DNA from: an uncultured archaeon
GTDB taxonomy: Archaea > Thermoplasmatota > Thermoplasmata > Thermoplasmatales > Thermoplasmataceae
Direction: 5' to 3'
Assembly: GCA_000965745.1 (NCBI GenBank)
Contig: CP009479.1
Location: 1,188,457 to 1,252,456, forward strand
Length of the DNA: 64,000 nucleotides
This document shows, in pieces, positions 43,817 through 51,512 of the stretch. Each line of letters opens with the position of its first letter. Positions within the stretch are counted from its first letter, which is position 1. The notes under the pieces were generated by a model. That model was not told where the DNA came from and searched no databases. It worked only from the letters and a program-made list of their open reading frames with translations. Position numbers and translations under genes: made by a program.

Positions 43817-44524
43817 ATGGAGATTGTATTTCTCGGAAACTGGTCGGCAAGACTTGCTCCCGGGAAAGTAAACACATCATTCGTGATAGACGGGAAGATT
43901 GCCTGTGACTTCGGACCTGGCTCTCTTCAGTCCATGATTGAGAAGGGCCTTGACCCCAACGGCCTGGAACAGGTGCTCATATCCCACATGCATTATGATC
44001 ACTTCGCGGGATTGACGGGCCTGCTCTGGTACAGGGCCATGTCCGGTACTGAGGAAGAGTTGCTGATAACCGGCCCCGATGGCATTGAGAAAACATCAAA
44101 AGACTTGCTGGAATCATATCGGACGCCTCATGGCTTTCACATCTACGCCTCATTCGAGAAAAAATCAAATGATGACATCCAAATCATCTCTGGAGACCAC
44201 ACAATCCCCAACAATGGTTACAGGATACACTACAACGGCAGGACGGTATTCTATACAGGCGACACTGCTTTCAGCGAATTGATTGTAAAAGGGGCTGAGA
44301 ACGTTGATCTTCTTATTCATGAAATGACCTACACTGACGATCTGAGAATAGAAGCAGAACTGTGGAGGCACTCAACGGTTTCGGATGTAATGTCTACATT
44401 CACCGAAAGCAGTGCCAAAAGGCTTGTCCCTGTCCATCTTACCGCTGAAACCCTTAAGGCGATCCCGGCACTACAGAGAAAGAACGACCAGCTCTTCCTC
44501 CCTGAGGGCAGCATACTCCTGTAA
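43817..44524 (+). CDS. Metallo-beta-lactamase-fold hydrolase (RNase Z/ElaC-like)
   Basis: Zinc hydrolase of 235 residues. The metal motif is SHMHYDHFAG, followed by the GDTAFSELIV strand with its Asp, IHEMTY and a final VPVHLTAE His. That is the pattern of small RNase Z-related or phosphodiesterase enzymes. The exosite of true RNase Z is not evident, so the substrate is uncertain. The frame is open further upstream, but GATTTAATAC lies about 26 bases before the ATG at 43817, which supports this leaderless start. Confidence 0.85.
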   Translation: MEIVFLGNWSARLAPGKVNTSFVIDGKIACDFGPGSLQSMIEKGLDPNGLEQVLISHMHYDHFAGLTGLLWYRAMSGTEEELLITGPDGIEKTSKDLLESYRTPHGFHIYASFEKKSNDDIQIISGDHTIPNNGYRIHYNGRTVFYTGDTAFSELIVKGAENVDLLIHEMTYTDDLRIEAELWRHSTVSDVMSTFTESSAKRLVPVHLTAETLKAIPALQRKNDQLFLPEGSILL

Positions 44525-44605
44525 GCCCGAAGCATGGGGCCCATGGAAAACAGATCAACGGAAAAGAGTACAAGTGCCTGTTTTTCCAAGCACATCGTCA
44601 CAACG

Positions 44606-44625
44606 GTTAAATACTACGAAAGTAT
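44606..44625 (+). promoter_or_regulatory. Promoter and operator-like repeat of the aromatic amino acid operon
   Basis: GTTAAATAC (44606-44614) is a TATA-like element centred about 28 bases before the ATG at 44638. ATACT (44611-44615) and AGTAT (44621-44625) form an inverted repeat that overlaps it and could bind a repressor. The spacing predicts that transcription starts at, or within a few bases of, the small ORF's first codon. Confidence 0.5.
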
Positions 44626-44637
44626 ACATGCTTGATA

Positions 44638-44778
44638 ATGTCACGCCTGCCTAACAGAAAAAGTATAATTGCAGTTGAAGGGCCTTCCAGGGCTCAAATG
44701 AATTTGGAACCAAATGCAGTTATAAGGTCTGAATTTTTTGGCAGTGATGTTTTCTATTATCGTTTTGCACCTTTCTAA
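44638..44778 (+). CDS. Small ORF rich in Phe/Tyr at the head of the aromatic operon
   Basis: ORF of 46 residues, leaderless by promoter position, ending 15 bases before the chorismate mutase ATG. The last 14 residues are FFGSDVFYYRFAPF, with seven Phe or Tyr. Their codons are also a series of T-runs (TTTTTT, GTTTTC, CGTTTT, CTTTC). The first 30 residues are ordinary and basic (SRLPNRKS). The arrangement looks like a leader peptide that senses Phe/Tyr-tRNA supply, but it could simply be a small protein. AGGGAGCTG just after the stop is a ribosome-binding site for the next gene. Confidence 0.5.
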   Translation: MSRLPNRKSIIAVEGPSRAQMNLEPNAVIRSEFFGSDVFYYRFAPF

Positions 44779-44793
44779 GGGAGCTGAATTAAT

Positions 44794-45411
44794 ATGGGTT
44801 CTCAGAGGAAACTTATAGGCAACAGTGAGGAGATTTCGTCTCTGCTCTCCATGCGGGATGAGCTTTTCAGGAATACACTACAGATTATAGATCTGGTCAG
44901 GGAAAGGATCAAGCTTGCGGCAGAGATAGGAAAGGAGAAGGACATGCTCGGCATGTCACCGAGGAACAGGCAAAGGGAACTCGAGGTCCTGAACAGCATA
45001 CCAGAACTTGGTGAGATTGAGAAATCAGTTCTGAACATGATTTTTGAGCTTACAATTCTCAATGAGGTAAGCCAGAGGCCCGAAGTATCAGTTCCTGAAT
45101 CCCATGGGGAAAATGGCGGCAGCATAGTGCTTTCAGGCCCGGACGGGCTTCTTGCATATTCAATGGGGCTCATTGTCTCTTTTCCGGGATTTGAGCTGAA
45201 GGATACTGCGGGGATCCCTGAAAATCTCGCATTGGGGGTTGTTCAGAGGGGTGGCCATATAACAGCTGAAAAAGAGGGCGGAAACTCAGGAAAAATAACC
45301 CTTGTGAATTCAGAGGGAACTGTTATGGCAACTCTTGATAACGGGATACTGAAGATCTGTCCTGAATTATTCTCAAAAAACTCAAAGAATGAAATAATGG
45401 AGGCGGTATAA
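44794..45411 (+). CDS. Chorismate mutase (AroQ type) with extra C-terminal domain
   Basis: Converts chorismate to prephenate in Phe and Tyr synthesis. Residues 15-95 are the all-helical AroQ domain: RDELFRNTLQIIDLVRERIKLAAEIGKEK, then PRNRQRELEVL with the active-site Arg, Lys and Glu. Residues about 105-205 form an unrecognised beta-rich domain (GSIVLSGPDGLLAYSMG to ATLDNGILKICPELF). The TAA at 45409-45411 is directly followed, in the same frame, by the dehydrogenase sequence, so the two may make a fused or coupled protein like the E. coli T-protein. Confidence 0.82.
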   Translation: MGSQRKLIGNSEEISSLLSMRDELFRNTLQIIDLVRERIKLAAEIGKEKDMLGMSPRNRQRELEVLNSIPELGEIEKSVLNMIFELTILNEVSQRPEVSVPESHGENGGSIVLSGPDGLLAYSMGLIVSFPGFELKDTAGIPENLALGVVQRGGHITAEKEGGNSGKITLVNSEGTVMATLDNGILKICPELFSKNSKNEIMEAV

Positions 45412-46071
45412 ATTAAAGTCTCAATAATTGGTTCCAGGGGAAGGATAGGCTCCACTATCAGGGAAAAGCTTGAAGGAAACGGGCATGAAATAATATGTTC
45501 AGTCGACAGGAATGATACAATAGACACTGCAAAACTGAGGTCTTCCGATGTGACAGTCCTGGCTGTCCCGCTTGAGGATGCAATATTGCTCATCGAGAAA
45601 TACAGGCATGAAATCGCCATCGTTGAACTTTCCTCCGTGAAATCTCCCATGAAGCGATTCTCCGGTGAAGTGGTAAGCCTGCATCCACTGTTTGGCCCTG
45701 CTTCATCGAAGAATCCGGATTTCAACACAATCCTGTTTGTTAATGACATTTCGCCTGACGGATCGCTCCAGAAGGTCCGGGAACTCTTTGCCGACAGCAA
45801 CATTGCCAGTGTAACCGCAGAGGAGCATGACAGGGCCATGGCTGACCTGCTGGTTGCACCATACGCAGTATCGATGATTGCAAAGAGGATAGTGGCATCA
45901 AACCAGAAATTTGTCACCCCCTCGTTTGCAAATCTCCAGAAAATAGCATCAATTCTGGACGGGGAAAACTCTTCAGTTGTCAGGGACACAATATCGAAGA
46001 ACGAGTTTTCACGTTCAGTGCTGGAGCAGATCAACAATGAGATTATGGAAATAAGGAGTGGGTTGAATTGA
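45412..46071 (+). CDS. Prephenate dehydrogenase-like protein, no standard start codon
   Basis: NAD(P)-dependent oxidoreductase related to TyrA, 219 residues. The frame opens with ATT at 45412: KVSIIGSRGRIGSTI is the Rossmann start expected for this family, and then LAVPLEDAI, ELSSVKSP and LHPLFGPASSKNPDF (the His of the active site) follow. The codon before ATT is the chorismate mutase TAA in the same frame. The first GTG is at 45550, after the Rossmann motif. It therefore needs AUU initiation, reinitiation or stop readthrough. The gene ends in an overlap with the DAHP synthase start. Confidence 0.8.
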   Translation: MKVSIIGSRGRIGSTIREKLEGNGHEIICSVDRNDTIDTAKLRSSDVTVLAVPLEDAILLIEKYRHEIAIVELSSVKSPMKRFSGEVVSLHPLFGPASSKNPDFNTILFVNDISPDGSLQKVRELFADSNIASVTAEEHDRAMADLLVAPYAVSMIAKRIVASNQKFVTPSFANLQKIASILDGENSSVVRDTISKNEFSRSVLEQINNEIMEIRSGLN

Positions 46072-47042
46072 TCATTATTCCTAAATCCTCCGTGTACGAG
46101 GAAGCGCTGAAGGACAACATGATGGACTCCACGTTCAGCTACAGGGTGATAGACCTCTACGGAAGAAAGATAATCCTTACTGAAGGGCAGACCCCTTCGA
46201 GCCTTCCCATGGATAGCGACACTGCATTGCTTGTCAACGGAAACCTTTACTCAAAGGAATTCAAGCAGGAAAAGACAGTAGTACAGGTTGATAATGTAAG
46301 CATAGGGGAGAAAAAGCTGATAATTGCAGCCGGTCCCTGCGCCGTGGAATCTGAAGGCCAGGTTATGGAGACGGCAGAGGCAGTAAAGAAGATGGGTGCT
46401 GACATGCTCAGGGGCGGCGCATTCAAGCCCAGGACCAGCCCTTACTCGTTCCAGGGCCTTGGGCCGAAGGGGATACAGCTTCTAATGAAGGCGAGAGAAG
46501 AAACTGGCCTGCCGGTAGTCAGCGAGCTTCTTGACATTTCAGATTTCAGTGCCTTCCGGAACAATGTTGACATGATCCAGGTCGGGGCAAGAAACGCGCA
46601 GAACTTCACTCTCCTGAAGTTCCTGGGGCAGCTCAAAACGCCCGTTCTCCTTAAGAACGGCCTTGCTACGACCATGAACGAATGGCTTGGATCAAGTGAA
46701 TACATACTCTCTGGCGGCAATGAGAATGTTGTAATGTGCTACAGGGGAAACAGGAGCTTCGAGAATTATACCAGGTTCAATATGGATATCGGCTCGATAG
46801 CTTCTCTGAAAAACCTGACACATCTTCCTATATGCGCGGACCCAAGCCATCCCGCCGGAAGGAGGGAACTCGTGGAATCACTGGCACTGGGAGCAGTTGC
46901 GTCAGGCGCAGATATGCTTGAGGTTGAGGTCCACAGAGACCCTGACAATGCACTTTCAGACTCGTCGCAGCAGCTTACTCTGGAGATGTTCAACAGGCTT
47001 ATGAAGAACGTCAGGAAGGTAGAAGAGATAGTGAGAGGGTAG
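46068..47042 (+). CDS. aroF: 3-Deoxy-D-arabino-heptulosonate 7-phosphate synthase (type I-beta)
   Basis: First enzyme of the shikimate pathway, 324 residues. AAGPCAVESEGQV is the phosphoenolpyruvate site, GGAFKPRTSPYSFQGLG is the KPRTSP motif, and VGARNAQNF, CYRGNRSF and CADPSHPAGRRE carry metal and substrate residues. An N-terminal ferredoxin-like domain of about 90 residues is the kind that binds Phe or Tyr in relatives, so feedback control is likely. The start is TTG at 46068, which overlaps the upstream stop, with AAGGAGTGGG before it. Last gene of the operon. Confidence 0.93.
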   Translation: MIIIPKSSVYEEALKDNMMDSTFSYRVIDLYGRKIILTEGQTPSSLPMDSDTALLVNGNLYSKEFKQEKTVVQVDNVSIGEKKLIIAAGPCAVESEGQVMETAEAVKKMGADMLRGGAFKPRTSPYSFQGLGPKGIQLLMKAREETGLPVVSELLDISDFSAFRNNVDMIQVGARNAQNFTLLKFLGQLKTPVLLKNGLATTMNEWLGSSEYILSGGNENVVMCYRGNRSFENYTRFNMDIGSIASLKNLTHLPICADPSHPAGRRELVESLALGAVASGADMLEVEVHRDPDNALSDSSQQLTLEMFNRLMKNVRKVEEIVRG

Positions 47043-47089
47043 ATTTCTGGCTGATTTAATGGAAAAGTCGTTCTGTGACGGTCAGAACT

Positions 47090-47596
47090 TCATTTCCATG
47101 CCAGGAACCATTCTCCCTTTTCCTCCGTGTTATAACCATTTTTCCTTGCGTAACTGATTATCCTGTCCTTGTTTTCCAACAGGTCCCCTGCGCTGTGTGG
47201 AACCCTTACCCCCGATGCAGGAGTGTCCCAGTCAACAATGATAACCCTCAGCCTTGTCACCCTTTCTATTTCCTTTATTGCATCGTGGGTCTCCGGAACG
47301 TGATGCAGGCTGGTTATTGCCAGGCTGGTGTCGAAGTATCTGTCATCGTATGGAATACGCTGGACTCTTGCCTTACTCAGCTTCAGCCTGCCTTCCTTTA
47401 TGGCATCTGAAAATTCCCGCTCAATATCGGCAAAATGCCATGCTTCAGGGTCTATGGAAACCACCTCAAAGGAAGGGTTTTGCAGCAACTTCGTCACGAC
47501 TGTGCCGAATCCAGTTCCTATGTCTAATATTCTCTTTCCGACAACCATCGGCATTAATTCATCTATGATTTCCTCGAGCTTGCTTCCTTCGTTCAC
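47090..47596 (-). CDS. Class I SAM-dependent methyltransferase
   Basis: Methyltransferase of about 168 residues. Motif I is ILDIGTGFGTVV, the acidic residue after strand 2 is VVSIDPEAW, and later motifs are LAITSLHHVPE and LRVIIVDWDTP. The substrate is unknown. In-frame starts are TTG at 47608 and GTG at 47596; an AT-rich TATA-like AATTAATC about 25 bases before the GTG favours the latter. It ends 47 bases from the convergent aroF gene. Confidence 0.85.
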   Translation of the reverse strand: MNEGSKLEEIIDELMPMVVGKRILDIGTGFGTVVTKLLQNPSFEVVSIDPEAWHFADIEREFSDAIKEGRLKLSKARVQRIPYDDRYFDTSLAITSLHHVPETHDAIKEIERVTRLRVIIVDWDTPASGVRVPHSAGDLLENKDRIISYARKNGYNTEEKGEWFLAWK

Positions 47597-47770
47597 AAAT
47601 ATAAACAATCTGCATGTTGATTAATTTTTCCGGTGCATTCCAGGGAGGTTTCTACCGTGACAGAAAAAGACCATTTCGAAAGTGTCTTTGGCATAAGAAC
47701 CAAACGTTGGGTCAATAAAAGTCCCCGAAAAGAATTGATTCCAGAAGGTTGGTTCCAGTTCTCTGGCATC

Positions 47771-49285
47771 TCATTTTCCTCCCTCTCGCTGTTTGCGCTT
47801 AGTCAAGTAGTATACGGTAAGTATGAAGGCAATTATGCCACTTGTGGCAATTGCTATGTTATAAATTTCTGCTATGGGCGTAAACACAATCTGAAAGGAT
47901 GAATCTATCCCATTCACGGCCATTTTGTCGGTTTCACTGTAGACAAACCCTGCAGGCCCTTTAATGGTCAGTGTGTATGTTCCATTGGAGAGGTATGCTA
48001 TGTAAGTGCCCCTCACTATGGGCCCCGAATCACCAGTGGCTGAACCGTTAATATACCAGACACTGCCGGTCGGTAATCCATCTTCTGTAATTGGCACAGG
48101 GTAGACAGGCATCACAGATAATGTAGGTTTTATTATAGAAACAGTTCCGGGTTCTTCGTTGACTAGCATGACCTCCTTGTTTGAAGGAATATATGTCACT
48201 CCCATCGGAATGAGGCCCACACTTAAGTCTGCAACAATTTTATTGTCCGATCCGTTGATGGCCCAAACGTTTCCATACCCCTGCCCATCCACGTAAATCT
48301 GGTTCGTGTCAGGGTCAAAGGAGAAGTAAGCAGGTTCACCATATTTTCCCAGATTGCCGATAGTTGCAACGAGAGTGTTTGAAGTCGTGTTTATGACAGA
48401 AATGGTGTCAGAGTTTGACACATAAAGGTCGTAGTTGACCGGGTCATACACTATCCCCCTCGGGGTTGAACCGACCGATATATTCCCGAAAACTGAATAG
48501 TTGACCGGGCTTATCAGTGAGACAGTTCCTCTGCCGTACATTGTCGCGTACACTACATCCGTCGCAGCAGAATAAGCAAGCAGGAACGGCGAGGGCGGGT
48601 TGTAATCGCCGCTTACGTATGAAGAACTCATTGTTATGTTCCTGAAAATTGTATCAGTGGAGCAGTTTATGACTGTAACGTGATTGTCTTCACCAGCAAC
48701 AAAGACCTGGTTTTTGTCTGGTACGAGCACTTCTCCGAAGACAGTGGTGCCGATGTTGATCTCTTTGGATACAGTGTTGCTAACCGGATTTATCACCAGC
48801 ACATTTCCAGACTTGCCGGAGTCAGTTTTTACGGCGGCATACAACTCATTGTCGGCGGGATTGTAGACCACGTCACCGCCCTGGAAGGACGTGATGCTGA
48901 TTTTGTCAACAAGGCTATTCGTTGAGGTGTTGACAACGTAAATGTATGCGGATCCGCCCACAAACTCGGAGGAGGATATGTAGAGGTTGTGGTTCATCGT
49001 ATCATATGCGGCCATTTCCGGCTTCTCCAGAGGTGCGTCGAAATATCCATGCGGTCTTGAAATTGAATTGCCCGGGAATATGGAATTGTTGTAGAGGGAG
49101 AGAGTGGACATTGGGTAATAGTACCTGTATGATGAGTTGCTCTCCGAAAGTCCAACACCGGGCAGCGCACTTGGTCCATTTGCATTGCCTTCAAAACTCG
49201 TGCCGTCATATAGCGCAATACCCGGAACTATCATCATAACTGAGATTAAAACAGACAGGCCCACTAAAGCTAATCTACTCAGCAT
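47771..49285 (-). CDS. Surface beta-propeller protein with C-terminal anchor
   Basis: Protein of 504 residues. A signal peptide (about 3-25) precedes YVTN-type beta-propeller repeats (about 90-400) with units such as GIVYDPVNYDLYVSNSD and VINTTSNTLVATIGNLG. A Thermoplasmata-type module EDGLPTGSVWYINGSATG to TIKGPAGF follows (about 405-465), and a membrane helix (about 475-497) with a basic end anchors the C-terminus. Many NxS/T sites occur. It is likely exposed on the cell surface. The function is unknown: adhesion, S-layer or binding. Confidence 0.85.
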   Translation of the reverse strand: MLSRLALVGLSVLISVMMIVPGIALYDGTSFEGNANGPSALPGVGLSESNSSYRYYYPMSTLSLYNNSIFPGNSISRPHGYFDAPLEKPEMAAYDTMNHNLYISSSEFVGGSAYIYVVNTSTNSLVDKISITSFQGGDVVYNPADNELYAAVKTDSGKSGNVLVINPVSNTVSKEINIGTTVFGEVLVPDKNQVFVAGEDNHVTVINCSTDTIFRNITMSSSYVSGDYNPPSPFLLAYSAATDVVYATMYGRGTVSLISPVNYSVFGNISVGSTPRGIVYDPVNYDLYVSNSDTISVINTTSNTLVATIGNLGKYGEPAYFSFDPDTNQIYVDGQGYGNVWAINGSDNKIVADLSVGLIPMGVTYIPSNKEVMLVNEEPGTVSIIKPTLSVMPVYPVPITEDGLPTGSVWYINGSATGDSGPIVRGTYIAYLSNGTYTLTIKGPAGFVYSETDKMAVNGIDSSFQIVFTPIAEIYNIAIATSGIIAFILTVYYLTKRKQREGGK

Positions 49286-49395
49286 TGCCAGATAAAAACA
49301 ACCTCAATCAGTATATGAACGTTGCTTATTACATCTGATACTCATGCCCAACTGCCTGGAACAAAAACAACTGGAAAATTATCTCAAATACAGGA

Positions 49396-49466
49396 TGCGG
49401 GTGCCGGGATTCGGACCCGGGTTAAGAGCTTGGGAAGCTCCTGTGATACCGCTACACTACACCCGC
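49396..49466 (-). tRNA. tRNA-Gly (anticodon CCC)
   Basis: On the minus strand GCGGGTG pairs with CACCCGC and A is the discriminator. The D arm is TAGTGTAGCGGTATCA, the anticodon loop TTCCCAA gives CCC for codon GGG, and the T arm is CCGGG-TCCGAAT-CCCGG. The length is 71 bases with no intron and no encoded CCA. Confidence 0.95.
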
Positions 49467-49523
49467 GATACTTCCAGTATGTGCTAGAAATATCTAAACT
49501 TACTCTTGGTCAGCCGATTTTTC

Positions 49524-50447
49524 TCATTTTACATACGTGAGCCATTTTTCATATTTGGAGACCTTTCCTGCTACAGTGTCGAAGTAGATTTGCGCTATTG
49601 AGGACGTTATCGGACCTCTCTTCCCGCTCCCTACCTTAATTCCGTCCACGCTCGCTATTGGCGTGACCTCTGCAGCAGTCCCGCAGAAGAACGCTTCGTC
49701 GGCCACGTATATCTCCTCTCTGTGGATATCCCGCTCCACGACTTCTATCCCCTTGTCCCCGGCAATCTCTATGATTGTGTCGCGTGTTATTCCCACGAGT
49801 ATGTCTGCACTGGTTCCGGGGGTGAAAAGCTTCCCATCCCTGGCAATGAATATGTTCTCCCCGGGACCTTCGGCAAGATAGCCGTTTCCTGAAAGAAGGA
49901 TGGCCTCATCAAATCCTGCGTTCTTTACTTCCCTGCTTGTCAGAATTGAGTTCAGGTAGTTCCCGCTTGCTTTTGCCCTGACTGGAATTATATCAGAATT
50001 GATCCTCCTCCATGAGGAAGTCTTGCATTTCGCGCCCTTCTCCTGGGTCTCCCCAAAGTAGCTTCCCAGCGGTATTGCAGCTATGTAAACACTGATCTTT
50101 TTGCCCTCTGTTGAAAGTCCTATCCTGACATCATTGTAGAAAGCGAATGGGCGTATATAACATGAATCGAGGCTGTTCATCTTTACCGTCTCAACGATAG
50201 CGTTGTTGATCTGTTCGGGCGTGTACCCGAGATCCATGCCGTATATTTTTGCAGTGTCAAAAAACCTCCTTACGTGCTCCTTTAACCTGAATATTGCAGG
50301 CCCTTTCTCTGTCTTGTAAGCCCTGATACCTTCGAAAATGCCTGATCCGTACTGCAGGGAATGAACAGTCACCGGGACTGTTGCTTCATCAAATCCCATT
50401 GTCTTTCCATCAAACCAAACCTTCAGGTTGGAATACGGGGTTTCCAT
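49524..50447 (-). CDS. ilvE: Branched-chain amino acid aminotransferase
   Basis: PLP enzyme of fold type IV, 307 residues, that makes Val, Leu and Ile from their keto acids. The cofactor Lys159 lies in RAKASGNYLNS. Further motifs are LQYGSGIFEGIRAY, EGPGENIFIARDG and FFCGTAAEVTPIASVDG. It stands alone on the minus strand, with the tRNA-Gly 57 bases downstream. The family match is strong. Confidence 0.94.
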   Translation of the reverse strand: METPYSNLKVWFDGKTMGFDEATVPVTVHSLQYGSGIFEGIRAYKTEKGPAIFRLKEHVRRFFDTAKIYGMDLGYTPEQINNAIVETVKMNSLDSCYIRPFAFYNDVRIGLSTEGKKISVYIAAIPLGSYFGETQEKGAKCKTSSWRRINSDIIPVRAKASGNYLNSILTSREVKNAGFDEAILLSGNGYLAEGPGENIFIARDGKLFTPGTSADILVGITRDTIIEIAGDKGIEVVERDIHREEIYVADEAFFCGTAAEVTPIASVDGIKVGSGKRGPITSSIAQIYFDTVAGKVSKYEKWLTYVK

Positions 50448-50516
50448 GCGCTTCGTATTCCATAATTGCTAATAAGGCATATGCAGAAGTAATAAGGCGG
50501 ATCCGGGAGCAACTTC

Positions 50517-51440
50517 TCATCCGAGATTCTGGGTGTGGTACCTGTAGAAAATAGTCCTGTTGGCAGCCTGCCCGTTTACCTGTATGAAACCCCAGCCATT
50601 GGTTATCGAGTATCCGGTGACATTGTGTGTCGAGTACTGGTAAGTGCCGTTGGGCAGCACCAGGTCTATGGGGTTGTAGGAAAGCCCTGAGAAATTAAAT
50701 TGGGAATACACAGTGCGGCCGTCTACCTGAAGGCCAATGCCATTTATGTTTCCCGTGTTGACCTGGAAATCAGCGCTTATGTTGATCGTAACACTGTATG
50801 CAGTCGATGTGAAATCCACATGAACCGTTGAGGATGAAGGCCTCAGGACCACGGAGCTGAAACCGTTTTTATAAACAGTGGACGGAAGTTCGGGGTATTT
50901 CGGCACGCTTCCCCGGGTGGGCGATGTTTGTGACACTGAGTATCCATATATTCCAGCAGGCTCTGAAAATTCAATAGTGCTATTCCCGGACTGGGATGTA
51001 ACTATTCCTGCTGGTGAGTTGAGGGCAACACTCCATTTGCTGCCGCCGGGGAGGCCGCTCTCGTTGAAATAGAGCGTATATAATTTGAGAAATGTCAGCG
51101 TCATCTGAGGTGCCACATTGGAACTTGAAAGATGAAAATCGGACCCGGAAACTCCACTTATGTACCCCGGGGGCGTGATTGGCGCGTAATGGTAATAACC
51201 GTAGGGGAGATCGACCGAGAGTGTTGGCGAAAACGACTCATAGGTTCCCATTAGTTGCTGAACCCCGTTCTGGTACTTGTAAAGGTGGACTCCCCACAGG
51301 GTCTCGTTACTGATGCCCTGCTCCTGCAGGACAAAACTGTGGGTCTGTGGAAGGTAGTACGCATAGTAATTTGACACGAAAGGCATAATCGAGAAGTTGA
51401 CAACCAGTATGATGATTACAACCTTGATCTGCCTGTCCAT
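50517..51440 (-). CDS. Secreted surface protein with GLP-G module
   Basis: Protein of 307 residues with an N-terminal membrane segment (about 5-25) and an extracellular, Ser/Thr/Tyr-rich body. The module FNESGLPGGSKWSVALN (about 138-154) is of the same kind as EDGLPTGSVWYING in the beta-propeller protein at 47771-49285. Beta sandwich domains are likely. A second module at about 215-300 ends in YRYHTQNLG. No membrane anchor is seen at the C-terminus. The function is unknown. Confidence 0.7.
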   Translation of the reverse strand: MDRQIKVVIIILVVNFSIMPFVSNYYAYYLPQTHSFVLQEQGISNETLWGVHLYKYQNGVQQLMGTYESFSPTLSVDLPYGYYHYAPITPPGYISGVSGSDFHLSSSNVAPQMTLTFLKLYTLYFNESGLPGGSKWSVALNSPAGIVTSQSGNSTIEFSEPAGIYGYSVSQTSPTRGSVPKYPELPSTVYKNGFSSVVLRPSSSTVHVDFTSTAYSVTINISADFQVNTGNINGIGLQVDGRTVYSQFNFSGLSYNPIDLVLPNGTYQYSTHNVTGYSITNGWGFIQVNGQAANRTIFYRYHTQNLG

Positions 51441-51512
51441 GAAAACAAAACCCGGTTGGCGTTGTTAAACTTTACTGGAGCCTCCTCACTTGAATGGTGG
51501 GTGGTAATCAGG

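Noticed and set aside
45243-46037. Antisense open frame of 264 codons over the prephenate dehydrogenase gene
   Set aside because: Opposite a recognisable enzyme; no motif of its own.
47633-47902. Plus-strand open frame of 89 codons
   Set aside because: Overlaps the C-terminal anchor of the surface protein gene on the other strand; not protein-like.
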